NCBI GenBank assembly: GCA_029449235.1
Contig: JANATG010000007.1
Location: 1,798,001 to 1,862,000 of the forward strand
Reading direction: 5' to 3'
DNA length: 64,000 nt
Source: Linnemannia schmuckeri
Taxonomy: Eukaryota > Mortierellomycota > Mortierellomycetes > Mortierellales > Mortierellaceae
The notes under the pieces are model-generated. The model worked only from the letters and a program-made list of their open reading frames with translations. It was not told the origin of the DNA and ran no database searches. Below, piece by piece: positions 22,288 to 34,352 of this stretch; within the stretch, counting starts at the first letter, position 1; each line of letters starts with the position of its first letter. The translations under genes and the position numbers were made by a program.

Positions 22288-24612
22288 ATGGCCAAAGGAA
22301 AGGGACAGAACAAGAAGCGCCCTGCCGTCGAAAAGAAGTACGATGGAGGAGGAAGCAGAGTCAACGCCGTAAACACCTGGGACGACATGGAGCACGATTC
22401 CGAAGATGACTGTAAGTGGCTGTTTGTTGTTTTTAGTCTGTCACGTTACCTGTCTTGCCTGTCCTTAACTTCGCTTCGCTTAACAGTGCACGATTGCTGA
22501 TGCTATGTTCATTGGCTTAATAACACTCGTAGTCCATGACAGCCGTGGCTCCGTGCTTTTGGATCATGAGAAGGACCTCGAGCGCCGTCAATTTGACGAA
22601 TACGAGGACAGCGAGGAGGAAGTCTTTGGTTTGGACGACGGTGAGGACGAGGACGAGGACGAGGACGATATGGGTGATCTCGACGACGACCTCGGAGGCG
22701 CCAAGGACGAAGACAAAGAATTGGATCTTGACAGTAAGTCAGCATGCTCTTGTGGTTGTGGCACACTATATGCTCGAATTAACATGTTTCTGACTCCTAT
22801 CTGTGCAACGGTGTATTCATTTTAATTTGAATAGAGACATCCTGGGGCAAGAGCAAGCGCAGTTACTATAATGCAGAGGAGGTCGAGTCGGATGAGGAGA
22901 CAGCCAAAGCCGAGGAGGAAGAAGCCCTGAGATTGCAGAAGAAGCGCCTGGCCGACATGTCCGAGGAGGATTTCGCACCCGAAGAGGAGGAGACAGCTTG
23001 GGGTACCGCTGCTGGACGAGGTATTCTGGGAGACAAGGACGCCGATCGTGCTCTTGTTGAAGGGTTTGAGAAGGAGCTTCAGGGAATCGACCTGTTGAAG
23101 GCCAAGCAGGGAGGAGTCGTTGTTGAGAAGATTGCCAAGGCGGGAGTTAGCAAATTGTCAAAGCAGGATATTCTGAAGGTGCTCCAGAACCAGAGCCCCG
23201 AGTTGTTAGATTTGGTCGAGGAGTTCAAGGAGAAGGTCGAGATCTTGCAGGCTATCGCCGAGCTTTTGCAGTTGACCAGCGCATTGCCCAAACCTGTTCC
23301 TGAGGATCAGCCACCCATGCCATTCCTTCGTCTGAAGTATCAGACTCTGATCAACTACCTCACCAACATCGCCTTTTACATCACTCTCAAGACTTCGCCC
23401 GACTCCGGCGCTACCGACCTCACCAACCACCCTGTTATTGATGCCCTTTATGAACTGAAGAAGTCGATCACCAAGCTGGAAAAGATGGAGAAGAAGAAGG
23501 CTGTCAGTGAAAGTATGGAAGATCTCCTGGAGCTCTTGGAGGCTGGTGACGAATCAGAGGGCGACGAGCAGGATGAGGATGAGAATGAGAAGGAAGAGAG
23601 ACTTCGCTTGGAGCAGGAGGCAAAGGCCGCTAAAAAGGCGGTCAAGAAGACCGGCAAGAGCAAGAAGGCAAAAACTGTCAAGGAAGCAATCAAGTCAAAG
23701 AAGGAATTCGAGTATGATGTGGAGCTCGAGGACGAATTTGTGTCGCACAACAAGAAGTCCAAGAAGAGTGCAAAGTCAATATCGACAGACAAGAAGCGTG
23801 CCCATTTGGAGAGTGACTACGGTGATCTGGACGAGCTGTTGGATGTCGACCTGGAGGACAAGGCACAGAAGAAGAGGTCGCTCCGTGATTATGTTGCCAA
23901 GATTGATCAGAGCGCCAACAAGCGGTCCAAGATTCTTCGTGGCTCTGGTGATACCGATATTCCATACCGCGAGAAGTTCAAGGAGCGCCAGGAGCAACTC
24001 AAGAGACAGGCCGTCAAGAGCGCACCTGCTCCTGAGAACGCTGAGCTGGATGACTTGGAGTGGTCTGCCAAGGATTTGGCTGATGCCCGCCGTGTTGGTG
24101 GAGACAACGATGACGATATCTTTAGCGGGGACGAGAATGCAGGAGCAAGAAGACGTGGCGGCAAGGGATCAGACGCCGATGACTTTTACCAGGAAGTTCT
24201 CGATGCCAAGGAGGCCAAGAAGGCTGCTCGCAGAGCCCTCAATGAGAACCTCGAGCACAGGTGCGATATTTTTGGTTGTCAAATCACTACATGTTTGGTT
24301 TACTGGAGATATTCCACAATTGCTAATGCTTCAACTGCCTGTTTATGTTTTAATAGCACATCATTCGAAGATACCAGCATGGACCCCAACGACAAGCGTT
24401 CGATCTCGTGGCAGATTCTCAAGAACAAGGGTCTTACGCCCCACCGCAAGAAGGAGCAGCGCAACCCAAGAGTCAAGCACAGGAACAAGTACGAGACGGC
24501 CAAGAAGAAGATCAAGTCTGTCAAGCGGGTGTTTACCCGTCTCGAAGGAGCGTACGGAGGCGAGAAGACCGGTATCAAAACTGGTCTTGCTCGCAGTGTC
24601 AAGTTCAACTAG
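22288..24612 (+). CDS. SAS10: Sas10/Utp3, small-subunit processome factor
   Basis: Sas10/Utp3 belongs to the SSU processome and is needed with U3 snoRNP for 18S rRNA maturation. The N-terminus (MAKGKGQNKKRPAVEKKYDG) is followed by long acidic runs and the Sas10/Utp3/C1D domain (for example LVEEFKEKVEILQAIAELLQ and MPFLRLKYQTLINYLTNIAF). Lys/Glu-rich linkers come next, and the C-terminal Sas10 domain: KRSISWQILKNKGLTPHRKK, RNPRVKHRNKYETAKKKI, and TGIKTGLARSVKFN at the very end. Introns lie at 22411-22532, 22733-22834 and 24259-24358, the first two within the acidic region. The large overlapping frame at 23507-25144 is a composition shadow. Confidence 0.95.
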
Positions 24613-25280
24613 AGATTTTCATATTCACCCATGCATCATTCAACACTATAAAAACCTGCATCCTTATTTTTATCATCACGTGCGACTCCCTCATCCCGAT
24701 CTCAGGGCAGCCTGTCTCTGCCTAAAAACTTCCTTTTGTGATTCAGCCAGAAAAAGTAAAAAACATGGCAATTTTGTCTCGTTATGGTCCGACCCTTCTT
24801 CTTTTTCTGGTTTCTCTTTTCTTCCTCTCCCTTCTTCCTTCTTCCTTCTTTCTTTTTTCCTTCCTTCTGACCTCATCCTTCCTTCGCCTCTTGTCCTTCC
24901 TACTCTTCTTTCCTTTTATCATATTCCACTACAGGGAAGCAAGCTGCACATTCTCTTCGACAGTTCACCTGTAAGCCCACCTCCGATCCAGGGACACTTT
25001 TTTTTTACTCAAAGTCAGTGCAGGCAGTGGCGCATAGTCATCAAGGAACACACCAACCCATGGAATAAAATACAAAAACAAAATCACAGCCAAGGGAGCA
25101 TGTTGGCCCATGTCTCTTTTTTTAATTACTACCTTGTGTCATAATCAAATCTCTCTCGAGATCATCATTACACACACGATCCATTCCCTCACCTCAGCTT
25201 TCTTGCTACTTCGTCTTGGCTCCTCCACTTCACAGCTCACATAGACCTTCAGCTCCGGAATCTGCTTATTTAAGCCCGCC
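24613..25280. other. Intergenic, Sas10 3' flank and dynamin promoter
   Basis: Strongly pyrimidine-rich on the plus strand, especially 24780-24930 (TTCC/CTTT runs), a pattern common near fungal transcription starts. No conserved coding content is seen. Confidence 0.55.
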
Positions 25281-25918
25281 ATGAACGACCTTATTCCTCT
25301 CGTCAACAAGCTCCAGGATGTCTTCAACACCATCGGAAGCGACCAGATCGACTTGCCTCAGATCGTCGTTGTTGGATCCCAGTCCTCTGGAAAGTCGTCT
25401 GTCCTGGAGACCATTGTTCAAAAGGACTTCCTTCCTAGAGGCAATGGTGTCGTCACTCGTCGCCCTCTTGTCCTCCAACTCGTCAACACTCATCTTGGAT
25501 CGATGCCGCCTTCGTCGGTCTCATCCGATGGCACCCTGAATGAGGCTCCCGACCGCGCAGAGTTCCTCCACTTGCCCAACAAGCAGTTTTTTGACTTTGA
25601 GGAAGTCCGGAAGGAGATTGAGACAGAAACGGCGCGTGTGGCTGGCCAGAACAAAGCCATTTCCAGGACACCTATCCATCTGAAGATCTTTTCAAAGAAT
25701 GTTCTCAATCTGACCCTGGTCGACTTGCCAGGAGTGACCAAGGTACGAATTCCATGCTATCGATACTTTTCGAGCTCCCCTTTGAGTCATGCTATCTCGA
25801 TACTTGACATGGTTTGTTGACACTAGCTCTTTTTTCTCTTCTACGATCTTCTTATAGATTCCCGTTGGTATGGAAATATTATCCGACATGCTGCAATCAA
25901 AACGGATTGATATTCTCT

Positions 25919-25961
<43 letters not shown>

Positions 25962-28454
25962 TTCGCTTGTGCATGGATGGTGCTTGACTGAAATCTTTCA
26001 GGTTGACGGAGTGACTGACTGATGAACTGACTGTGTCATCATTGACTGTTGTTTTGGACGGAATACATAGGCGATCAACCCACCGACATCGAAAAGCAGA
26101 CACGCAACCTGATTCTGGACTACATCCTCAAGCCCAACAGGTAAACCTCACACCCAGGATACATAATTACCACGAACGAGAATATTTCGTATACGGTAAT
26201 GAACGAACAGTGAAAACCGGTTCTAACAGTTGGACAATCTACTGACAATCTCAACTATCATTAGTGTCATTCTTGCCGTGTCGCCAGCCAATGTCGATCT
26301 CGCCAACTCAGACAGTCTTAAACTTGCTCGTCAGGTCGATCCCGAGGCAAAGCGCACCATTGGTGTCTTGACAAAGCTGGATCTCATGGACGCAGGAACC
26401 AACTCACTCGATATTCTCTCCGGAAGAGCCTACCCTCTCAAGCTCGGATTTATCGGAGTTGTCAACAGAAGTCAGGCTGATATTCAGATCAACAAACCCA
26501 TGGCCGATGCTTTCAAGAGCGAAACAGAGTTCTTCCAGAATCACCCAGCCTACCGTGCTATTGCCCACCGCTGCGGTACCAACTTTTTGGCCAAGACTCT
26601 AAACACGGTACGTTGGTCAACAATAGTACCCTTGTCGCATGTACCCATCACCTTGGATGAGCACCTTGACAATTAGTTCTGTAATTGCTCACACGCGCTT
26701 ATTATATTTGTTTTTTATGGCACTAGATTTTGATGAACCACATTCGCGACAAGCTTCCCGATATTAAGGCCAAGCTAAACTCGTTGATCGGACAGACCCA
26801 GCAGGAATTGACTTCCTATGGTGATCCAACCTTCACCGGCAAGGCTCACAGAGTATGTTTGCGGAAGACTGTGCTTTCATTTTATTGATACATATGATAG
26901 TCCTTGAAGGAAATTGGCTACTTACCTTTATTTGTATTGAATGCAATAGGGTTCATTGATCTTACAACTGTTGACCAAATTCGCCAGCGACTTTGTTGCC
27001 GCCATTGACGGAACATCGGCCGATATCTCTACAAAGGAATTGTGCGGAGGCGCCAGGATCTACTACATTTTCAACAACGTCTTTGGTGCCGCCTTGGACT
27101 CTGTGAACCCCTGTGAGAACTTGAGCGTTCAGGATATTCGCACTGCTATCCGCAACTCGACCGGACCTCGTCCCTCCCTCTTTGTCCCTGAGATCGCCTT
27201 TGATCTCTTGGTCAAGCCCCAGATCAAGTTGCTCGAACCCCCAAGTCTGCGATGTGTTGAGCTCGCTTATGAGGAGCTTGTCAAGATCTGCCACAACTGT
27301 GGCGGAAAGGTAAGATCAAATCGAAGATTTAATTGAACGCATTTCTACACTGGCCGTAGACTGTGTCGGCAATATGCTGACGATAGCATTTTTTATACGC
27401 ACTTTAGGACCTCTCGCGATTCCCTAGATTCCACGCCAAGTTGATTGAGGTTGTATCTGATCTTCTCCGTGAGCGTTTGGGACCTACATCCGATTACGTT
27501 GAGAGTTTGATCAGCATTCAGAGATCTTACATCAACACTAACCACCCTGACTTTATTGGCGGCGGTGGCGCCATGTCTGCGCTCGAGAGGGCTTCCCAGA
27601 AGAAGAAGAAGGATGTCGACAGGACCAGGAGGTTGAGTGCTGTTAACATGGCTCTTGCAGGAAACGGTAGCGACTCACCTGCTAGGGAGGAGAACCCCGA
27701 GAAGCCATTGTCGAGCGCTATGGCCAACTTGAGCGTTCACCAGGCTGCCGAGCGTGCTGACCGTGAGCGCGAGCGCGAGAGACTCAACCATGTCAGCCAG
27801 CACGGAGGACCTAATAACGTCTCTACTTCATCTGTGAACGGATCTCCCCATGGACCTAACACAGGAAGCAAGGATACTTTCATGAACTATTTCTTCGGAG
27901 GTCAGCAGCAGCGCAATGACCGCCCCATCCTTCAAGAGAGTGCTCACCGATCGGGCAACATTCACAATGTCGCTAAGGAGATGGTCATGCCCAAGACTGT
28001 CTTGGACGGTGAGCCACTTGACTTTGACAAGAAGCTGGATCATATGACCGACTCTGAGGAGTTCTCTGGTCTTAACGAGCGCGAGGACATGGAGACCCAG
28101 CTTATTCGTAAGTCTTGATTCCTTATTTGCTTTGTGAGGTAATATGTTTTTTCGAGTGGTCACTCTTCTCGACTACTCACATTTAATCATATTTATATAG
28201 GCTCCTTGATCACATCGTACTTTAACATCACCCGTAAATCGATCCAGGACTTGGTTCCCAAGGCGGTTATGCATTTGCTCGTCAACTACTCTCGCGAGGC
28301 TGTTCAGAACCGCCTCGTTGCCACTCTTTATAAGGAGGAGTTGTTTAACGACTTGCTCCAAGAGGACGATAACCTCTGTGCAGAGCGCGCAAAGTGCAAG
28401 GCGATGCTCGATGTCTTTAAGAACGCCTTTACGATCATTAATGAGGCCATGTAG
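25281..28454 (+). CDS. DNM1: Dynamin-related GTPase, Dnm1/Drp1 type
   Basis: A large GTPase that assembles on organelle membranes and severs them; Dnm1/Drp1 divides mitochondria and peroxisomes. The G domain is complete: P-loop VVGSQSSGKSS, switch I FLPRGNGVVTRRPLVLQL, DLPGVTK, and TKLD. The stalk includes SYINTNHPDF, and the GED near the end contains LDVFKNAFTII. Between them is a disordered insert ending TFMNYFFGG, more like Drp1's variable domain than the short insert of Vps1, so I favour Dnm1; Vps1 remains possible. Eight exons total 774 residues: 25281-25742, 25858-25867, 26071-26140, 26265-26607, 26727-26852, 26950-27309, 27408-28107, 28201-28454. Exon 2 is a 10-base microexon that restores IPVGDQPTDIEKQ, and a 39-base T run lies in the intron after it. 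Confidence 0.93.
25922..25960. repeat. T39 homopolymer in dynamin intron
   Basis: An uninterrupted run of 39 T inside the intron between exons 2 and 3 of the dynamin gene. It is likely to vary in length, and may be an assembly weak point. Confidence 0.95.
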
Positions 28455-28590
28455 AGAGCAGGATACATACATACATACATCCTGCCAATCCATTTTTTTC
28501 TCGATTCTTTTGCTTGCTTGTTTTCATCTCTCCTTGTCACTCATCACATAAACATATACATAAAGTTCATTCATTCTTCAATGCAATTTG

Positions 28591-30653
28591 TTAATTCTCA
28601 TCTTGTTGATTGCCACTTTTTGATAACGTGTGGCCGTGTATGTTGAAGGACTCTAGTGAAGAATCGCCTCGAACCCAGTTTTGAAATACTCCTGCAAATA
28701 ACTGTTCCTTTGCTTCCGTGAAGTGTTTATCCAGTCTCTTCCATTTATGGTAGGTAATGCTCCCTGATCCTGACTCGTTTAGTGAACCGGTTTCCGTTTT
28801 CGTCATCATGGATTGGACAAGCAGGGGTTGCGGTAAGATGAACTTCCACAAAGCGACGCTGCTTTCAAACATGTTGATCTTGCAGAGTCGACTCCTTGAC
28901 TTTGGCTGAATTAGCTTCTTGGCAGACGCGCCGGCTTTACAGCCATTAACGAGGACTTCTGTCAGCTGCGGCTCTGAAGCTATCCATGACAAGCCTACAG
29001 TAGAGGAAGAAAGATCACCTGTTAGTTTTGATGATCATTGCGTTTCGGTAAGCTGACGACGCCGAAGAGTAGGTAATGGTAATGACTAAGATATGACACT
29101 TACTGGAGGCGCTTGCAACTGGTGGGGAGGTGATGCCTTCCTGTTCGCTCTGCTTTGACACAGTCTCTTTACTGAACTCGAATGCGATCTCACTCTTGTG
29201 CACGCCGATCCGGTATGGATGGAGAGATCCAAAAGCGGCCGAAGCTTCTTCAGTACTTGAGTCAGTGATGTTGTCCGTGCGCCGCCGACAGTCCCGGATC
29301 CTCCCAAACAAGGCTCGCTCCAACGCTTCCGCGTCGAACAGCTCTCTCGTGACAATGGATTCGAGATACATGGGCTTCTTTAAGAAAGGCATCACCAGAG
29401 CAGAATTGAGCCCCAAAATGCTCCAGCGCGCAATCTTGTCGCTACAGGACATGGAGAGTGTCGGTTCTGAGTCGACTCTGCCGGGTTTGGTGCGCAACAC
29501 GCCTACAGAGTCGTAATCGATTCGGCCTCGTCGGAAACCGAGAATGTTGTTACAACCTTGCTCTAGCTGCTCCTTCTGAAGACCGGAAGCTGTGGCCGCT
29601 GTGTGACTGTTGGTGGTACTAACGGCGGTGTCTCGCTTTTGCAGTTTTGTAAAGGGAGATCCAGTCACGAGCGATTCGACCACTGGCTCCGTTTCCCGTC
29701 CACGTTTTGATCCGATCGCAGGTGCTGTGCTTAGATCCTGATCGCCAGGTATAGTAGATTCCTGTACAGTTGGATTTAACCGAGTCTGTTGACCTACCAT
29801 GAACGCGTTCCTGGATTCCTCGCTCTGTATCAACGCCAAACTGGCAGTCGTAGCATCTCCACCTAAAACGTATGAGGCGATAGAACAGTTAGTGAGAGCG
29901 CTTCTAGTGTAGGGTGCAGTCATTGTGCGTCGCGTGTTGGGCTGTGCCTTACATGGTGCTTGGCTGACATAAAGATGAAACTGAGATCGGGTGTTGGCCA
30001 ATTCGAAGAGAGGCGATTTCTCTTGTTGCGTATCGCCATGGCTTTGATCTCCCAGATATTTGAACTTGTTCTTAATGTTGTGAGGTTCCTCAACGCTCCT
30101 CCGCATCTCCTGTAAACACCACCTAACGAAAAGAACATAGCAGTTGAAAGTTAGAACCCAACGATTACTCGCCAACAAAGACAAGTAAAGCAGTTAAAAA
30201 ATACCTGTTGAATCCTCGACGAGCTAGGACTTCGGCATGACAGTCGTTAAGCAAGTCGCCTTGGGGACTCTGTTTTCCTTGCGGCAAACATTTACTTCCT
30301 GTACTATGAAAGTTCAAATACTTGTTAGACGCGCCCTATTGTAGGCCAATAGTGATAAACACGATCTTCTCACAGCAAATAACTTGGAAAAACGCGACTT
30401 ACGCCAATGATATACATTCAATCTCCCAGACCACGTCCATTTGAGAGCTCTTGTCAGAGGTCTTTGTAGTGCTTGTAGAAATGGTTCGTTGATCTCTGAT
30501 AGGAGTAGTCATAAGTATGCCTGCCAGAATGGTCCATTCAGCTTGGCCATTGCTTCTCTTGGCGGGTTTGCCATGCTTTGGTAGTTTGTCGAACTGAGCG
30601 TGACATTCCAGGACGATGTTGTCAGTTAGCTCGTCAAGTGTAGAGGTCCGCAT
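28591..30653 (-). CDS. TAD1: tRNA-specific adenosine deaminase Tad1/ADAT1
   Basis: Tad1/ADAT1 deaminates A37 of tRNA-Ala to inosine, the step before methylation to m1I37. The A_deamin domain is evident: AEWTILAGILM, CISLATGSKCLPQGK, and NDCHAEVLARRGFNR with the zinc His and catalytic Glu. FHLYVSQAPCGGDAT supplies the second zinc ligand (joined across an intron). RTKPGR and SMSCSDKIARWSILGLNSAL complete the core, and FGSLHPYRIGVHKSEI lies toward the end. A long Ser/Thr-rich linker splits the domain. The ATG at 30653 is chosen because the frame upstream has no other Met in this exon. It converges with the dynamin gene and shares a 264-base promoter space with PRP40. The last exon ends at 28591. 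Confidence 0.9.
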
Positions 30654-30917
30654 GGCGGAAGAGACGAGGGCAAGTTTGTAGTTCAAGTGGAGAAAGCCCC
30701 TGAAAAAACTAGATCAGTTTACACGTGATCATTTTCTCACTCCAAAAACAAAGCCACCCTGCTCAGGGACAGACAAAAAAGGCGATCAACGAACGACGAC
30801 AAAGAAAAAAAATAGAGTCAATCGGTCAGGTTCACCTTCAACTACCAAGGTCCACCTCTCATCTATCCCTTCTTTTGTTTGCTGCCTCACCGCAATCACA
30901 ATTGAATCAGGAAAAGA

Positions 30918-33900
30918 ATGCCCGAATCCCAAGCAACCCCTTCGACAACTGCGCCTCCCGCGGCTACTGCGACCAAGAGTCTCTGGACCGAGTACACTCA
31001 TCAGGATGGTCGCAAGTATTATTACCACACAGTCACCAAACAGACCGTCTGGCAGAAGCCCGATGAGCTGAAGACACCCAAGGAGGTACCGTAGCACCAA
31101 AAATGACGTTCGGTAATCAGACGAATTATCGTTGCTTGGCAAAACAGTTATGGTATCGATCCACTGATAGCCTTTCTCGTTTTGAACATATAGCTGGCTC
31201 TGGAGGCGTGTCCCTGGAAGGAGTATTCGACTCCCGAAGGCAAAAAGTACTACCACAATGCTAAATCCTCAGAGACTGTCTGGACTGCACCCGAGGAATA
31301 CAAAACTCTCTTTGACGAACTCGCGGAAGAAACAAAGGCAAAGGAAAAGGCATCAGCAGCAGCAGCAGCGGCGGCGGCGGCGGCGACAATTGCCGCATCA
31401 GGAGCAGCCGCAACATCAACGGCGACATCGGCAGCAGCGGCCTCTACTGTAGCTCCAACAACTGCAGCAGTGGTGACACCAGTGCCTGTGATAACACCTA
31501 TGACATCTCTCCCAGTCCGACCCTTGACACCCAACTCCTCTTCCATCGTATCGATCCCCTCCCCCCTGCGACACCAGGCGATCCCACCAGCATCTCACCA
31601 ACACCAACACCAACCACCATCCCATCCGGTCCGCGATCTGAATGGACCTTCGTCATTTATGCCGCTTCCGCATCAGAACCCCTCGTTTCGTCAACCCCCC
31701 TTTCAACACCAGCAAGGGGCACGTCCACCTCGTTTCCAGCAGTCGTTCGTTCCACAGGAAAGCAGCACGACTCGCGGCAGTATTCGGGAAAGCGAAGTCA
31801 CCCAAACTCCAGAGTTCGCAACCAGACAAGAGGCCGAAGAGGCATTCAAGGGGTTGCTCAAGGAGACGGTACGTTGTCATACTTTTAATGACTTTATTGT
31901 TAGTCATTGTCTGTTATCCACTGACTGACTCTTCTTTCATTGGAACATTTGCTGAACATATAGGGAGTGACTTCATCATGGACATGGGAGCAGACAATGC
32001 GTGCAGTGGTCACCAACCCAATGTACCGAGCACTGAAGACAACTGCAGAGCGCAAAACAGCCTTTCAGGAGTATGTCGACGATTGCCGGGTGCGGGAGAG
32101 AAAGGAGGAGAAAGAGCGCCAGCAAAAGCAAAAACAGGACCTATTGGATTTGCTGAAATCGAGCGATAAGGTGACACATGCCAGTCGCTATACCACTATC
32201 TCTCGACTGTTCGCAGAGGAAGCGCCATTCAAGGCGATCCAGGACGACCGGCTTCGTTTCTCGATCTTTGACGGCTATGTAGGCGAGCTGATCCGGCAGG
32301 AGAAGGAAGAGGCTCGTCAGAGGCGCAAGTCTGGTATGTCTGCTTTGTTGTCTCTTTATCAATCCATGAGTGGGATCACGCTAATGACGAGGTGGTCACA
32401 GGTTCAGGAGATGTTGCAAGAGAGCAGCGAGTTCAAGAATACCGAAGTTATGAACGGACTCAACAAAGTCGACCAGCTCGCTGTTTTCGAGGATCATATC
32501 AAGCAGCTAGAGAAGGAGTATGATCAAAACCGAATTAGGGAGCGTGTCTTGAGGAAGCGAACTGAGAGAAAGCGACGAGAGGGCTTCAAGGAACTCTTGG
32601 CGGAGCTTAGGACCAGTGGACAGCTTAATGCCAAGACCTGCTGGATGCAGATCCACCCATTGATCAAAGGTGATCCACGGTATATCAGCATACTGGGGCA
32701 ACCTGGATCGACACCCATGGAGCTGTTCTGGGATCTTATCGAGGATCTGGACGAAAGGTTATACCAGGATCGAAAAATGATCCAGAACTTGTTGAGTGTA
32801 TGTTTCGTTAATTGCTGTGCTGCTGTAATATTGCTTGAGATTTCATTGCCTTGATAACCTCACTTATAAGTTGTTATTAATTTTTGCCAACTATATAGAG
32901 CATGGATTATCAGGTTCAGCCAGAAACTACTTTTGACGAGTTCCAGGTGGCGATTTCAAAACAGGAGAAAGCTACAGACATTTTGGCTGAGGATCTCAAG
33001 TTGATTTTTGAACAGCTCCTGGGCAAGGCAATCCATCACAGCAAGGAAGAAAAGCGGCGACAAGAGAAACTTGCGCGCAAGAAAGCCGAGTCGTTCAGGT
33101 TCATGCTCAAGACCTTGGATCCCGCAGTCACGATTGATTCCACCTGGGATGATGTGAAGGTCAAGGCCGAGTCAACGTCTGAGTACGCAGCTCTTGAGAC
33201 GGACGAGAAGAGAAAAGAGATCTTTGATCGGTATATTGAGCGTCTAAAGGTAACGAAGAAAGCATACACTTACACACCAAACCCAGTGGATGTTTAAACT
33301 CGCTGGTGAATTTGCTTTCCTAATGGCATGAAAAATTATCAAAATGTTGCTACTCATAGGAACGAGTTTCAAAGACTCACGACAGCGATGACGAAGACGG
33401 TTCGATCCTCGAGGACGATGCAGACTTGCAAAGCAGACGATCTGGAGCCAGCGGGACAAGTTCGGTAAGAGGAGGAGCCTCTACCAGCAACAACAATAAA
33501 CCCCACCAAAACAGCAGCAGCAACAGCAGTAGCCGTCATTTCCATAGCAACCATCACAACAACAACAACAACAACAACAACAGTAGTCACCACGGCGACG
33601 GCTTACGGAGGTCAAACTTGAGCTCACGAGATGTCGCAGTTTCTACACCCCACTCTGTATCATCGTCAGGATCTAAGCGGCCGCACCAGGGCGAGAAGCC
33701 ATCGCGTAGTGGAGCTCGGAGCGCAGTGGGGTCAGGATCAGAGGACGAGTCTGAGAGCCATGACTACCCATCTAAGGTATGAACAGCCTTGTCTTCTTTT
33801 CTTACTCATACGAAAACCCCTGTAACTCTTGTTCTGATTCAGTTACTGACATTACACTTCCTTCGCATTTTATGCGTGCTCTCCTAAAAATTCACAGAAA

Positions 33901-34020
33901 TCAAAACCTGCTGTTGAGGATGGTACGGAGGCTACTGAAATGGAGACGACCAAGGATGTACCAATGAAGGACGCCAACGCTGAAGGCGAGGACACAAAAG
34001 AAACCAGCTCTGACAACTAA
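30918..34020 (+). CDS. PRP40: U1 snRNP splicing factor Prp40
   Basis: Prp40 bridges the 5' splice site and branch-site complexes in early spliceosome assembly. Two WW domains sit at the N-terminus: SLWTEYTHQDGRKYYYHTVT and CPWKEYSTPEGKKYYHNAKS, each ending in TVW plus a Pro. A long Ala/Pro/Ser/His linker follows. Six FF domains can then be counted, beginning at about EEAFKGLLKETG, DLLDLLKSSDKV, MSALLSLYQSMS, GFKELLAELRTS, MIQNLLSSMDYQ and ESFRFMLKTLDP. The C-terminus is disordered, Ser/Asn/His-rich and charged, and ends TSSDN. Six exons (30918-31085, 31194-31868, 31964-32797, 32899-33249, 33360-33776, 33898-34020) give 855 residues with every join in frame. Trinucleotide runs (AAC at 33551-33580; GCA/GCG at 31350-31390) encode Asn and Ala tracts. 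Confidence 0.95.
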
Positions 34021-34352
34021 TAGGAAGCTATTACATGCTGATAAAAAAAAATAATAAAAAATAGTAAAAAAAAGTTGTAATGCACGCACAACTTACTGCA
34101 AATCAAATTGCCTGTTAAGCAATCGAGGGCATTATGTAAACGGAAAATTCAATTTTTTGAGATTTTTAATCGTTAATGTATGGTTAACTGGACAAAGAGA
34201 ATGGGGAGGGTTGTTTGGGTTTAGGAGGACGCATGATTTTAGAGATGAAGGGTCGAAAGGAGACTGGAAAGTGGAGAGATGTAAGAAAGAAACAAAAATG
34301 ACAAAAAAAGAAGACAATGATAAAGGGAAACTGTGATTTTTTCTTGTCAGAT
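34021..34352. other. Convergent 3' region between PRP40 and ATP4
   Basis: A-rich just after the PRP40 stop (possible polyadenylation region at 34040-34075), then mixed sequence. No gene is seen. Confidence 0.55.

Noticed and set aside
23507..25144. A 545-codon plus-strand frame overlapping Sas10
   Set aside because: It reads the Sas10 coding sequence in another frame and gives Arg/Ser-rich text, then runs through the intergenic pyrimidine tract. The conserved Sas10 protein occupies the right frame.
28466..28482. ATACATACATACAT run after the dynamin stop codon
   Set aside because: Only about four units. It resembles a Puf-type or UTR repeat but is too short to interpret.
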